A stretch of DNA of 12,227 nt from Dehalococcoidia bacterium (GTDB lineage: Bacteria > Chloroflexota > Dehalococcoidia > UBA6926), in the NCBI GenBank assembly GCA_012271225.1, contig JAAXGS010000088.1, positions 1,586 to 13,812 on the forward strand, read 5' to 3'. This document shows, piece after piece, positions 1 through 6,966 of the stretch; position 1 is the stretch's first letter, and every line of letters begins with the position of its first letter. Both the position numbers and the translations under genes were made by a program. The notes beneath the pieces are model-generated. The model was not told the origin of the DNA. It saw only the letters and a list, made by a program, of their open reading frames with translations, and searched no databases.

Positions 1-330
1 ATTGCGGTCAGCCGCTCATACAACACGCAGGACGGTGAGCGGCGAGAGGAAACGGAGTGGTTCCGCGTCGTCGCGTGGAATCAGCTGGCGGAGCGCTGCA
101 ACCAGTACCTCAGCAAGGGGCAGAAGGTCTATGTCGACGGCCGGTTGCGGACGGACCGATGGGAGGGACGCGACGGCACGCCGCGAACCACAATCGAAAT
201 TGTCGCGCAGAACGTTGTCTTTATGAGCAGGCCCAGCGAGTCCTATGGATACACACCCGGCGACGAGGAGGGCGCGCCGGTCGAACGCTACGCCGCCGCC
301 GAATCATCGGATGATCCTCTCCCCTTCTAG
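1..330 (+). CDS. ssb: Single-stranded DNA-binding protein, 5' end missing
   Basis: This is the C-terminal 109 residues of a bacterial SSB, open from the window edge in frame 1 to a TAG at 328-330. SSB coats single-stranded DNA during replication, repair and recombination and recruits partners through its C-terminal tip. The visible part holds the second half of the OB fold (WFRVVAWNQLAE, then GQKVYVDGRLRTDRW, then IEIVAQNVVFM). A short acidic linker of about 30 residues follows, then the tip DDPLPF, a recognisable form of the canonical DDDIPF partner-binding tail. The start codon lies outside the window. In many bacteria the order is rpsF-ssb-rpsR; rpsR does follow here, so rpsF is expected just upstream. 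Identification is firm from the fold motifs, the tail and the neighbour. Confidence 0.95.
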   Translation: MAVSRSYNTQDGERREETEWFRVVAWNQLAERCNQYLSKGQKVYVDGRLRTDRWEGRDGTPRTTIEIVAQNVVFMSRPSESYGYTPGDEEGAPVERYAAAESSDDPLPF

Positions 331-350
331 CCGCGCCCGCGGGCGGCGCT
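329..350 (+). other. GC-rich inverted repeat just after ssb
   Basis: The perfect palindrome GCCCGCGGGC (335-344) is flanked by arms AGCCGC and GGCGCT that pair at four of six positions, starting at the ssb stop codon. There is no T-run after it, so it is not a classical intrinsic terminator. It could be an attenuating or RNA-stabilising hairpin between ssb and rpsR, or chance in GC-rich DNA. Confidence 0.25.
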
Positions 351-377
351 GACCGCCGTCACAAAGCCGTGTAGACT
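349..377 (+). promoter_or_regulatory. Candidate sigma-70-type promoter for rpsR
   Basis: CTGACC at 349-354 matches TTGACA at four of six positions. TAGACT at 372-377 matches TATAAT at four of six positions. The spacer is 17 bases, the ideal length. It lies 34 bases upstream of the rpsR start in the 81-base gap after ssb, and an A+T-richer patch follows it. Both hexamers are imperfect and a match of this quality can occur by chance, so this is a suggestion only. Confidence 0.28.
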
Positions 378-411
378 TAAGTTCAGGTTCAATCGGCCCC
401 GGAGGACATGC

Positions 412-789
412 ATGACGTCAGAGAGCGCACCACCGCAGCAAACGGGCGCGCCTGCCAGCGCGCCGCCGCCCCAGGCCGGAGAAAGGCCGCCGGGCTCCGG
501 CCGCCCATTTGGCGGCGGATCAGGCGGCCGCCGTGAGGGCGGGCGGCGTTTCTATCCGCGCCGCCGCGTGTGCCTTTTCTGCGCGGACAAGGACGCCGTG
601 ATGGACTACAAGCAGCCGGAAACGCTGCGTCGCTATATCTCAGAGCGCGCCCGCATTGAGCCGCGCCGCAAGACCAGCACCTGCTCCCGACATCAGCGCG
701 CGCTGGCCCGTCAGATTAAGCGGGCTCGGCAGGCCGGATTGATCCCGTTCACCACAGACACCATGCATGATCTGCCGCCCGCCCGCTGA
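412..789 (+). CDS. rpsR: 30S ribosomal protein S18
   Basis: S18 binds the platform of the 30S subunit next to S6. The conserved core runs from about residue 46 to the end: RFYPRRRVCLFC, MDYKQPETLRRYISE, then the basic segment with TCSRHQRALARQIKRAR. C54, C57, C91 and H94 form the four-ligand set of the zinc-binding S18 variety. The ATG at 412 has a clear GGAGG ribosome site at 401-405, six bases upstream. The protein is 125 residues, against roughly 75-90 for most S18. The excess is an N-terminal tail of about 45 residues rich in Pro, Gly, Ala and Arg that precedes the core and is probably disordered. rplI, often next to rpsR, is absent here; a foldase gene follows instead. Confidence 0.96.
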   Translation: MTSESAPPQQTGAPASAPPPQAGERPPGSGRPFGGGSGGRREGGRRFYPRRRVCLFCADKDAVMDYKQPETLRRYISERARIEPRRKTSTCSRHQRALARQIKRARQAGLIPFTTDTMHDLPPAR

Positions 790-845
790 CCGCGGCCACG
801 CACGGCGGAAGCGCGGGGCAGCGCGGACATGATAGGGCGCCAACA

Positions 846-1946
846 ATGACGCAGCGGGAGCAGCAGCAGAACGGGGACGCAGCGGACCCGCCCGCGCCCG
901 GGGGGCATCGACGCGAGACGGAGCGGCGGCGGCGGCATCGTTTCGCCCGCATCCTGTCCATGGCGGGCATCCTCCTGCTGATCACCGCCCTGGTCATCCC
1001 GGCCACCGGCTACTACGTCGTCTTTGTCCAACCCCATCGGGAGACCGCGCTGATCATCAATGACGCGCGCTTCACGTGGGGGGACTACATGACGCGGCTG
1101 CGCATGTTGATCGCAGAGGCGCAGGCCATCGGAACATGGCAGCCGGAATCCATGAACAACCTCGTCTTTGACATGGTGAATGAGATGGAGCGGCAGGAGA
1201 TCATCCGGCAGTACGCCCCGCTTGAGAACGTCGTTGTCACGCCGGAAGACGTCGAGATCGAGGTTCGCGCCCGCATACTCGGGCGGACGGATGTCGACAA
1301 TCCGGACATTTCAGAGGCAGAGTTCCGGGAGCGCCTGCGGCTGCGCCTTGAAATTCTCAAGGTGTCCGAGGAGTTTTTTGAGGACATCGCGCGGGGCCGC
1401 GCCCTGGAACGCAAGCTGGAGGCCGTTCTGCAGGAGAACCTGCCCGTCAAGGTTGAGCAGCGTCACCTGTATGAGATTCGGTTTGACAGCACGGAAACGG
1501 GGCTGGAACGGGCGCGCGCCGCGCTGGACAGGATCGACGCCGGCGAGTCCTTCATGGACCTCGCGCGGGAGTTGTCCGATGACGACACTGCGGCGGAGGC
1601 CGGCGGCGACCTCGGCTGGATACCGTACGGCATCAATGAAAAGTACAACGAGGTGCTGTACGACCTGCGAGATGGCGAGGTCTCCTCGCCGGTGCTGACC
1701 AACACGGGCGCGTCGCTGTTCATGGCGGTTGGCGAGCCGGAGCTGCGCGATGTCCGGGAGGACCACCGCCCCACGCTGGAGCGGCAAACGCTGCAGGCGT
1801 GGATCGCCCTGCGGCGGACCGAGTTGGTTGAGGCCGACGCCCTCAGCCGGCCGGGCGGCGGCCTCAGTTCTGAACGCTATCAGTGGGTGCTGGACCAACT
1901 CAAGCAGGACCGTGAACTCTTCCCCACAAGGAGCGCGAGTGGCTAA
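846..1946 (+). CDS. Membrane-anchored PpiC/SurA-like peptidyl-prolyl isomerase
   Basis: A 366-residue foldase predicted to catalyse cis-trans isomerisation of Xaa-Pro bonds in exported proteins. The order is: a Gln/Arg-rich cytoplasmic head (1-34), one hydrophobic segment (about 36-61, ILSMAGILLLITALVIPATG) that should act as an uncleaved anchor, a helical SurA/PrsA-like chaperone region (about 66-200), and a parvulin domain (about 205-300). The parvulin domain carries the family hallmarks FMDLARELSDD, GGDLGWIPYG and a DGEVSSPVLT segment. No lipobox cysteine is visible, so it is not a PrsA lipoprotein. The start is ATG 846; no strong Shine-Dalgarno sequence precedes it, so the exact start is less certain than the frame. 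Its stop codon overlaps the hom start by eight bases, which implies coupled translation although no metabolic link is known. Confidence 0.85.
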   Translation: MTQREQQQNGDAADPPAPGGHRRETERRRRHRFARILSMAGILLLITALVIPATGYYVVFVQPHRETALIINDARFTWGDYMTRLRMLIAEAQAIGTWQPESMNNLVFDMVNEMERQEIIRQYAPLENVVVTPEDVEIEVRARILGRTDVDNPDISEAEFRERLRLRLEILKVSEEFFEDIARGRALERKLEAVLQENLPVKVEQRHLYEIRFDSTETGLERARAALDRIDAGESFMDLARELSDDDTAAEAGGDLGWIPYGINEKYNEVLYDLRDGEVSSPVLTNTGASLFMAVGEPELRDVREDHRPTLERQTLQAWIALRRTELVEADALSRPGGGLSSERYQWVLDQLKQDRELFPTRSASG

Positions 1947-3261
1947 CGGGGCACGCAGCCCCAGGGAACGGGGATACATCGGCGTCGGACTGCTCGGCAT
2001 GGGAGTGGTCGGAACGGGCGTGGCTGAGGCTCTGACGGCGCAGGCAGACTTCGTTCAGGAATCGGTCGGATTTCCCGTCAATCTGCGCGGCATCCTCGTC
2101 CGGGATGCCGCCAAAAAGCGCTCCGCCATCGTCGACCGCTCACTGATCACCACAAATCTGAGCAGCATTCTGGAAGACCCGGCCGTTGACATCGTCATCG
2201 AGCTCATGGGCGGAGAGGATGCCGCGCTGGCGGCCATTCGAACCTCGCTGTCGACGGGCCGGTCGGTCGTCACGGGCAACAAGGAGGTCATGGCAAAACA
2301 CGGCGCGGAGTTGTTCACGCTGGCGCACAGCGCGGACGCGGCGCTGAGGTTCGAGGCGGCGGTTGGCGGGGCCATTCCGGTGATCTCCGCCCTGCAGCGC
2401 GGTCTCACCGGCGCCCGAATCCACGCCCTGCGGGCCATCATCAACGGAACCACAAACTACATCCTCTCGCAGATGGCGTCGGAGGGCGTCGCGTTCGAAG
2501 AGGCCCTGTCCAACGCGCAGGCGCACGGCTACGCGGAGGCGGACCCCGGCAATGACATCAACGGCATCGATGCGGCATACAAACTCGCCGTGCTCGCAAG
2601 CCTGGCGTACGGATCATCCGTCTCTCCCGAATCCATCCACTGCGAGGGCATCGCCAACCTTGCGGCGCGGGATTTCCGGTATGCGCGAGAGTTGGGGTAC
2701 GCCATCAAGCTTTTGGCCGTCGCCAAGGAGCGGGATGACGGCGCAATCGACGCGCGCGTGCACCCCGCTTTCATGGACTCACAGGCGTTGCTGGCCAAGG
2801 TGGACGGTGTCTATAACGCCGTGCAGTTTGACAGCGAATCCGCGGGTGAGCTGCTGCTGTACGGGCGCGGCGCGGGCGCGGGGCCGACAACAAGCGCCGT
2901 TCTCAGTGACCTTGTGGACGTTGCCCGGGGGATGATCGGCGAAAACCGCGCGAATCTGCGGGCGGCGCCGCAGCCCGCCCGCCGCGTTCACCCAATGGAA
3001 GAGTTGGACTTTCGTTACTACGTCCGAATGACCGTGGCCGACCGGCCCGGTGTCCTTGCCGCCATCGCCCGCGTGCTGGGAGACGGCCTGATCAGCATCG
3101 CGTCCGTGATTCAGCAGGAGGTCGATGAGACGGCGGGCTCCGCGGAGATCGTCATCATGACGCACCGGGCACGTGAGGCGGCGGTGCGCGGCGCACTGCG
3201 AACGCTAACGGAACTGGACGTGGTCAAGGAGATTGGGAGCGCCATCCGTGTCGAGGAATGA
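1939..3261 (+). CDS. hom: Homoserine dehydrogenase with C-terminal ACT domain
   Basis: Reduces aspartate semialdehyde to homoserine with NAD(P)H, the branch step toward threonine and methionine. The Rossmann nucleotide loop GMGVVG is at residues 20-25, the signature GTTNYIL at 170-176, and E200, D211 and K215 have the same spacing as the catalytic set of yeast homoserine dehydrogenase (E208, D219, K223). The last 80 or so residues (from about 358) form an ACT domain (RMTVADRPGVLAAIARVL), the usual site of threonine feedback inhibition. The GTG start at 1939 is chosen because AAGGAG (1928-1933) sits five bases upstream and the Rossmann strand begins right after. The reading frame stays open upstream to 1729, but that part lies inside the isomerase gene and has no family similarity. 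Length 440 residues is normal. thrC follows after 123 bases; thrB is not in the window. Confidence 0.95.
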   Translation: MANGARSPRERGYIGVGLLGMGVVGTGVAEALTAQADFVQESVGFPVNLRGILVRDAAKKRSAIVDRSLITTNLSSILEDPAVDIVIELMGGEDAALAAIRTSLSTGRSVVTGNKEVMAKHGAELFTLAHSADAALRFEAAVGGAIPVISALQRGLTGARIHALRAIINGTTNYILSQMASEGVAFEEALSNAQAHGYAEADPGNDINGIDAAYKLAVLASLAYGSSVSPESIHCEGIANLAARDFRYARELGYAIKLLAVAKERDDGAIDARVHPAFMDSQALLAKVDGVYNAVQFDSESAGELLLYGRGAGAGPTTSAVLSDLVDVARGMIGENRANLRAAPQPARRVHPMEELDFRYYVRMTVADRPGVLAAIARVLGDGLISIASVIQQEVDETAGSAEIVIMTHRAREAAVRGALRTLTELDVVKEIGSAIRVEE

Positions 3262-3384
3262 CATGGCCTGCGCCCGACAGACTTCCATTGCGGCAGCACC
3301 CGCGGCCCGTGATGGTCATGGAGGGGCCGGCGTGAGGTCGACGGCGCGGGACGGCTCCGCAGCGCGGATGCGCGGAACGTGACC
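3262..3384 (+). other. hom-thrC intergenic leader
   Basis: This 123-base gap is one of the longest gene-free stretches in the window. It can form two modest hairpins: CGGCCC/GGGCCG (3303-3308 with 3324-3329) and TCCGC-AGC-GCGGA (3356-3368). I looked for a leader peptide rich in Thr or Ile codons, as in classical threonine attenuators, and found none; the only tidy small frame (ATG 3312 to TGA 3335) encodes seven unremarkable residues. No T-run follows either hairpin. It may carry a promoter or RNA structure for thrC, but nothing decisive is visible. Confidence 0.3.
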
Positions 3385-4434
3385 ATGGGTGTGCTTGCGA
3401 GATACGGCCATTTAATGGCGGGCGTCCGTGATTCAACACCTCCTATCACGCTGGGGGAAGGAGGCACCCCGCTCATCCGGTCACGCCGCCTTGAGTCGCG
3501 CCTGGGCGTGGGCGAGCTCTATTTCAAGCTCGAGGGGATGAACCCCACCGGGTCATTCAAGGACCGTGGAATGGTGGTCGCCGTCGCGAAGGCTCTGGAG
3601 GATGAGTGCGGCGCGATCATCTGCGCGTCAACCGGCAACACCAGCGCCTCCGCCTCCGCGTTCGGGGCGCTGTGCGGCATGGAGAGCATTGTGGTTGTGC
3701 CGCGCGGCAACATCGCGGCGGGCAAGCTGGCGCAGGCATCCATGTACGGCGCGCGCGTCGTGGCAATCTCCGGCTCCTTTGACGATGCGCTCGACATTGT
3801 GCGTTCCCTCACGGAGATGAATCAGGTGCGCGTGGTCAACTCCATCAACCCGGACCGGCTGGAGGGACAGAAAACAGCGGCGTTTGAGATCATCGATGAC
3901 CTGGGCGACGCGCCGGACGATCTCTTTATTCCGGTTGGAAATGCGGGAAATATCACGGCGTACTGGAAGGGGTTCACGGAGTACCGGGAGTTGGGAAACG
4001 CGACGCGGCTGCCGCGCATGATGGGGTATCAGGCCGCCGGCGCGGCTCCGTTCGTGATCGGCCATCCCGTGGAGGACCCGCAGACAGTTGCGACGGCCAT
4101 CCGCATTGGTCGGCCCGCAAGCTGGGACAGCGCGATTGCGGCGCGCGATGAATCCGGCGGGCTGATCGACAGCGTGACGGACGAGCAGATTCTGGACGCC
4201 TACTCACTGCTGGCGGAAATGGAGGGCATCTTTGGCGAGCCGGCGTCCGCGGCCTCCGTCGCCGGCCTTGCGAAATACGCCCTCGACCACCCGGAAACGC
4301 AGGATCGGCGCGTTGTGTGCATCATCACGGGCAACGGCCTCAAGGACCCCGATCGGGCAACAGCCCAGGGACTCAACGTTGACGAGAGTCCGGCGGACTC
4401 CGCAGCCGTCCGAAAGATCCTGGGCTGGCAGTAG
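3385..4434 (+). CDS. thrC: Threonine synthase
   Basis: A PLP enzyme that converts O-phosphohomoserine to threonine and phosphate, the last step of the pathway that hom feeds. The N-terminus (GVLARYG, then TLGEGGTPLI at about 22-31) is typical of the short bacterial threonine synthases. The PLP lysine is K59 in NPTGSFKDRG (53-62). STGNTSASASAFG and PVGNAGNITAYWKGF form the phosphate- and substrate-binding loops, and FGEPASAASVAG lies near the C-terminus. Length is 349 residues, as expected. I chose ATG 3385; a GTG two codons upstream (3379) is equally possible because neither has a convincing Shine-Dalgarno sequence, and the frame is closed by a stop at 3310. The tail after ITGNGLKDPD is normal. 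It lies in the same direction as hom and probably shares its control. Confidence 0.95.
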   Translation: MGVLARYGHLMAGVRDSTPPITLGEGGTPLIRSRRLESRLGVGELYFKLEGMNPTGSFKDRGMVVAVAKALEDECGAIICASTGNTSASASAFGALCGMESIVVVPRGNIAAGKLAQASMYGARVVAISGSFDDALDIVRSLTEMNQVRVVNSINPDRLEGQKTAAFEIIDDLGDAPDDLFIPVGNAGNITAYWKGFTEYRELGNATRLPRMMGYQAAGAAPFVIGHPVEDPQTVATAIRIGRPASWDSAIAARDESGGLIDSVTDEQILDAYSLLAEMEGIFGEPASAASVAGLAKYALDHPETQDRRVVCIITGNGLKDPDRATAQGLNVDESPADSAAVRKILGWQ

Positions 4435-4502
4435 CCGCGCGGGATGTGCGCTACACTAATAGAAATAGAGCGTGAGCAACAAAGGCATCCATTGAATCCT
4501 GG

Positions 4503-5072
4503 ATGATTGACCAAGAGCGCATCGCCCGAGCCGTCGAGGACATCCTGAGCGCAATTGGAGATGATCCAACGCGCGGCGGCATACAGAAGACGCCGGCGCG
4601 CGTCGCGGCCATGTACGCCGAGTTCTTCTCCGGCATCGACCAGGACCCCCGTGATCTGCTGACCGTGTCCTATCAGGAGAACGTGCAGGACATGGTGACC
4701 GTCAGGGACATCCCCTTCGCCTCAATCTGTGAGCATCACCTGCTGCCCTTCTTCGGCACGGCGCACGTGGCCTATATTCCCTCCGGCCGCGTCATCGGCA
4801 TCAGTAAGCTTGCCCGGGCGATTGAATGCATCACACGCCGTCCGCAGATGCAGGAGCGTGTGACCAATCAGACCGCGGACACCCTGACGGAAGTGCTGCA
4901 GCCGCAGGGCGCCGCCGTGCGCATGGAGGCGGAACATCTCTGCATGACCATCCGCGGCGTCAGGGCGCCCGGGAGCCGGGTGATCACCACGGCGTACCGC
5001 GGCATCTTCAGAGAAAGCGCGGCAGCGCGAACGGAGTTTCTCACGCTCACGTCATCAGGAGAGGGCGCGTGA
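4503..5072 (+). CDS. folE: GTP cyclohydrolase I (type IA)
   Basis: Converts GTP to 7,8-dihydroneopterin triphosphate, the entry step to tetrahydrofolate and also used for queuosine and other pterins. The 189-residue protein matches the family length. TRGGIQKTPARVA (23-35) is the N-terminal signature. SICEHHLLPFFG (74-85) supplies zinc ligands C76 and H79 and the catalytic histidine H78. GRVIGISKLAR (95-105) and RRPQMQERVT (112-121) follow, and EAEHLCMTIRGV (142-153) supplies the third zinc ligand, C147. The start at ATG 4503 matches the family N-terminus but has only a weak ribosome site, so its translation may depend on context. The next gene begins inside its stop codon (GTGA), so the two are coupled. 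A 68-base gap separates it from thrC. Confidence 0.97.
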   Translation: MIDQERIARAVEDILSAIGDDPTRGGIQKTPARVAAMYAEFFSGIDQDPRDLLTVSYQENVQDMVTVRDIPFASICEHHLLPFFGTAHVAYIPSGRVIGISKLARAIECITRRPQMQERVTNQTADTLTEVLQPQGAAVRMEAEHLCMTIRGVRAPGSRVITTAYRGIFRESAAARTEFLTLTSSGEGA

Positions 5073-6079
5073 CCGTCACCGCGCAGTGGGAGTCTCTGGC
5101 CGCCGTCTCACAGAAATGGCCGGACCTGTTCAGCGCGTCCGTCACGCAGTCCATATTCCTCTCACTCCCCTGGCAGACGGCGTGGGCGCTGAATTGCTGC
5201 GGCTCAGCAGAGCATCACCCCGTCCTGACCGTGCGCGGCGACGCCGACGGCAAGCTGCGCGGCATCGCGCCGCTCTACCATGAAAGCGCCGCCGTGACGT
5301 TCGGCCTCGACCACAACGTGACGGACTATCAGGACATCCTGTCCCTGCCGGGGCAGGAGCAGGCCGTGTGGGACGCGGTGCTGGCATTCGGGGCCGCCGA
5401 GGGCTGGGACTCCATTGAACTGACGGGCATGCGCGACGATTCACCCTCCACGCAGATCCTTGAATCACAGGCGGAGCGCCACGGCTGGCAGGCGCAGCGT
5501 TCAGTATGGGACGTGTCCCCCTACGTCATGCTGCCCAACACGTGGGAGGCGCACGTTCAGAGCCTCTCCAAAAAGGACCGCCATGAGCTGCGGCGCAAAC
5601 TGCGCCGCCTTGAGGCAAGCGAGGATGCGCAGTATCGACTCTATGACGCACAGGCGGATGAGCTGACGTCGGCGCTGGACGATTTCGTCTCGCTGATGGG
5701 AAAGAGCAGTGAAGCCAAGACGGACTTTCTCACGCCGGAGCGGCGCGCCTTTCTGGAGACTCTGACGCGCACGATGGCGGAGGCGGACTCGCTTCAGTTG
5801 GCGTTCATGGACGTGGGCGGCAAGCCGGTGTCCGCCACGATGAGCTTTGCCGAAAAGGATCGGCTGCTGCTCTATAACAGCGGCTACGACCCGGAGTACG
5901 GCCACTTGTCCGTTGGCCTCCTGCTCAAGGCCTACGGCGTGCGCGGCGCGATTGAGCAGGGGCTCCGGGAATACGACTTTCTCCGCGGCAATGAGCCGTA
6001 CAAGTATGACCTGGGCGGCCACGATCGCATCCTGTATCAGTGGCGTCTGAGCCGGGAAGGCGGGGAGCCGACGGAATGA
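5069..6079 (+). CDS. CelD/FemAB-like GNAT acyltransferase (Acetyltransf_6 type)
   Basis: A 336-residue cytoplasmic protein of the double-GNAT group related to CelD/BioF2 and FemAB. Members transfer acyl or aminoacyl groups, often to polysaccharide or cell-wall precursors; the substrate here is unknown. The N-terminal half holds the LRGIAPLY strand (residues about 68-75) and a DYQD segment. A basic helix follows the SLSKKDRHELRRKLRRLE stretch, a common feature of this family. The C-terminal GNAT half ends with the family signature FLRGNEPYKYDLG (304-316), and LLLKAYGVRGAIEQG before it is the usual helix. GTG 5069 is chosen because AGGAG (5057-5061) sits seven bases upstream and it overlaps the folE stop as GTGA. 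The frame is open upstream to 4826, but that part is the folE gene read out of frame. It may functionally belong with the sugar genes from 7907 on. Confidence 0.82.
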   Translation: MTVTAQWESLAAVSQKWPDLFSASVTQSIFLSLPWQTAWALNCCGSAEHHPVLTVRGDADGKLRGIAPLYHESAAVTFGLDHNVTDYQDILSLPGQEQAVWDAVLAFGAAEGWDSIELTGMRDDSPSTQILESQAERHGWQAQRSVWDVSPYVMLPNTWEAHVQSLSKKDRHELRRKLRRLEASEDAQYRLYDAQADELTSALDDFVSLMGKSSEAKTDFLTPERRAFLETLTRTMAEADSLQLAFMDVGGKPVSATMSFAEKDRLLLYNSGYDPEYGHLSVGLLLKAYGVRGAIEQGLREYDFLRGNEPYKYDLGGHDRILYQWRLSREGGEPTE

Positions 6080-6951
6080 CCGCAGACACACCGCCGCGCG
6101 ATACCGGGGTCTACGCCAACGTCAGCGTGCGCACGGGAAATGCGCGCGACCTTCTGGATGACGTACTCCCGGGCTCAGTGCAATCCTGCGTGACCTCACC
6201 ACCTTATTGGGGTCTGCGAGACTACGGCCACGACGGTCAGATTGGCGCTGAGCTTTCTCCGCAGCAATACGTCACGCATCTGGTCAGTCTCTTCCGCAAG
6301 GTATGGCATGTCCTTGCTCCGGATGGCACGCTATGGCTCAACATTGGTGATGGCTATGCCCGCAACGGGGGCACAGGGCATAGCGGCCCCAACGCGCAAG
6401 TGGGCAACACGAGAAGGGAAATCCAGCGGCGGAATCTCAAGGTGCCTGCAACGTGGGGACTCAAGGATCGAGATCTTTTGGGGATGCCTTGGCGAGTCGC
6501 ATTTGCCCTGCAGGAAGATGGCTGGTTGCTGCGGTCAAGGATCACCTGGATCAAGAAGTCACCGATGCCTGAAAGCGTGACCAACCGCCCGTCCAATGCG
6601 ACCGAGGATATTTTTTTGTTTGCCAAAACGCCGCGCTACTACTACGACAGCCAAGCGGTGCGGGAAGAAAGCGGAGCGAACTTGCGGAACTACTGGGTTC
6701 TGGGACCTGACCCGACCCCGGTCAACCATCCTGCCGCATTTCCAAGGGAGTTGGCCCGTCGGTGCATCCTTCTGGGGAGCCGGCCCGGCGATGTGATTCT
6801 TGATCCATTCGCCGGCTCCGGCACGACCGGCGTCGCCGCGGCAGAGATGGACCGACGGGCAATCCTGATGGAGATCAACCCTGAGTTTGCCAACCAGGCG
6901 AAAGAACGATTGCGCTCTGCAGTGCAATCGCACCTCACACGCAGCGCCTAA
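6076..6951 (+). CDS. Beta-class DNA methyltransferase, probable N4-cytosine, of a Type II R-M system
   Basis: A 291-residue SAM-dependent DNA methylase. The order of motifs, catalytic TSPPYWGLRDYG first (40-51) and SAM-binding DPFAGSGTTG last (243-252), defines the beta class. Motif II is the LMEINPE segment (264-270), and HPAAFPRELARRCI (218-231) is the motif X region. TSPPY is the form usual in N4-cytosine methylases, and the predicted target of the partner nuclease (GCCGGC) has no adenine, which supports N4-methylcytosine. The start at ATG 6076 overlaps the stop of the acyltransferase as ATGA, with GGGGAG at 6062-6067. The endonuclease gene follows after 15 bases. G+C is about 50-55% in sampled lines, well below the neighbours, which suggests acquisition. 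It carries two GCCGGC sites itself and a run of seven T at 6611-6617. No controller protein or vsr gene is present. Confidence 0.9.
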   Translation: MTADTPPRDTGVYANVSVRTGNARDLLDDVLPGSVQSCVTSPPYWGLRDYGHDGQIGAELSPQQYVTHLVSLFRKVWHVLAPDGTLWLNIGDGYARNGGTGHSGPNAQVGNTRREIQRRNLKVPATWGLKDRDLLGMPWRVAFALQEDGWLLRSRITWIKKSPMPESVTNRPSNATEDIFLFAKTPRYYYDSQAVREESGANLRNYWVLGPDPTPVNHPAAFPRELARRCILLGSRPGDVILDPFAGSGTTGVAAAEMDRRAILMEINPEFANQAKERLRSAVQSHLTRSA

Positions 6952-6966
6952 CCGCTACATACAACC

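Noticed and set aside
1729..1938. N-terminal extension of homoserine dehydrogenase
   Set aside because: It lies within the isomerase gene in another frame, shows no similarity to the family, and GTG 1939 has a strong ribosome site.
1311..2000. Long open frame on the minus strand (229 codons) opposite the isomerase and hom genes
   Set aside because: It is antisense to two clearly conserved proteins, has no recognisable domain, and such frames are common opposite genes in GC-rich DNA.
4440..4502. Promoter before folE in the A+T-richer patch around TACACTAATAGAAATAG
   Set aside because: The -10-like hexamers have no acceptable -35 box at 16-18 bases, so I could not support a defined promoter.
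4826..5068. N-terminal extension of the GNAT acyltransferase
   Set aside because: It is folE read out of frame; GTG 5069 has a good ribosome site and the start/stop overlap is typical.
6040..6075. Earlier start for the DNA methylase, overlapping the acyltransferase by 40 bases
   Set aside because: The ATGA overlap at 6076 with GGGGAG upstream is simpler, and the extra 12 residues match nothing.
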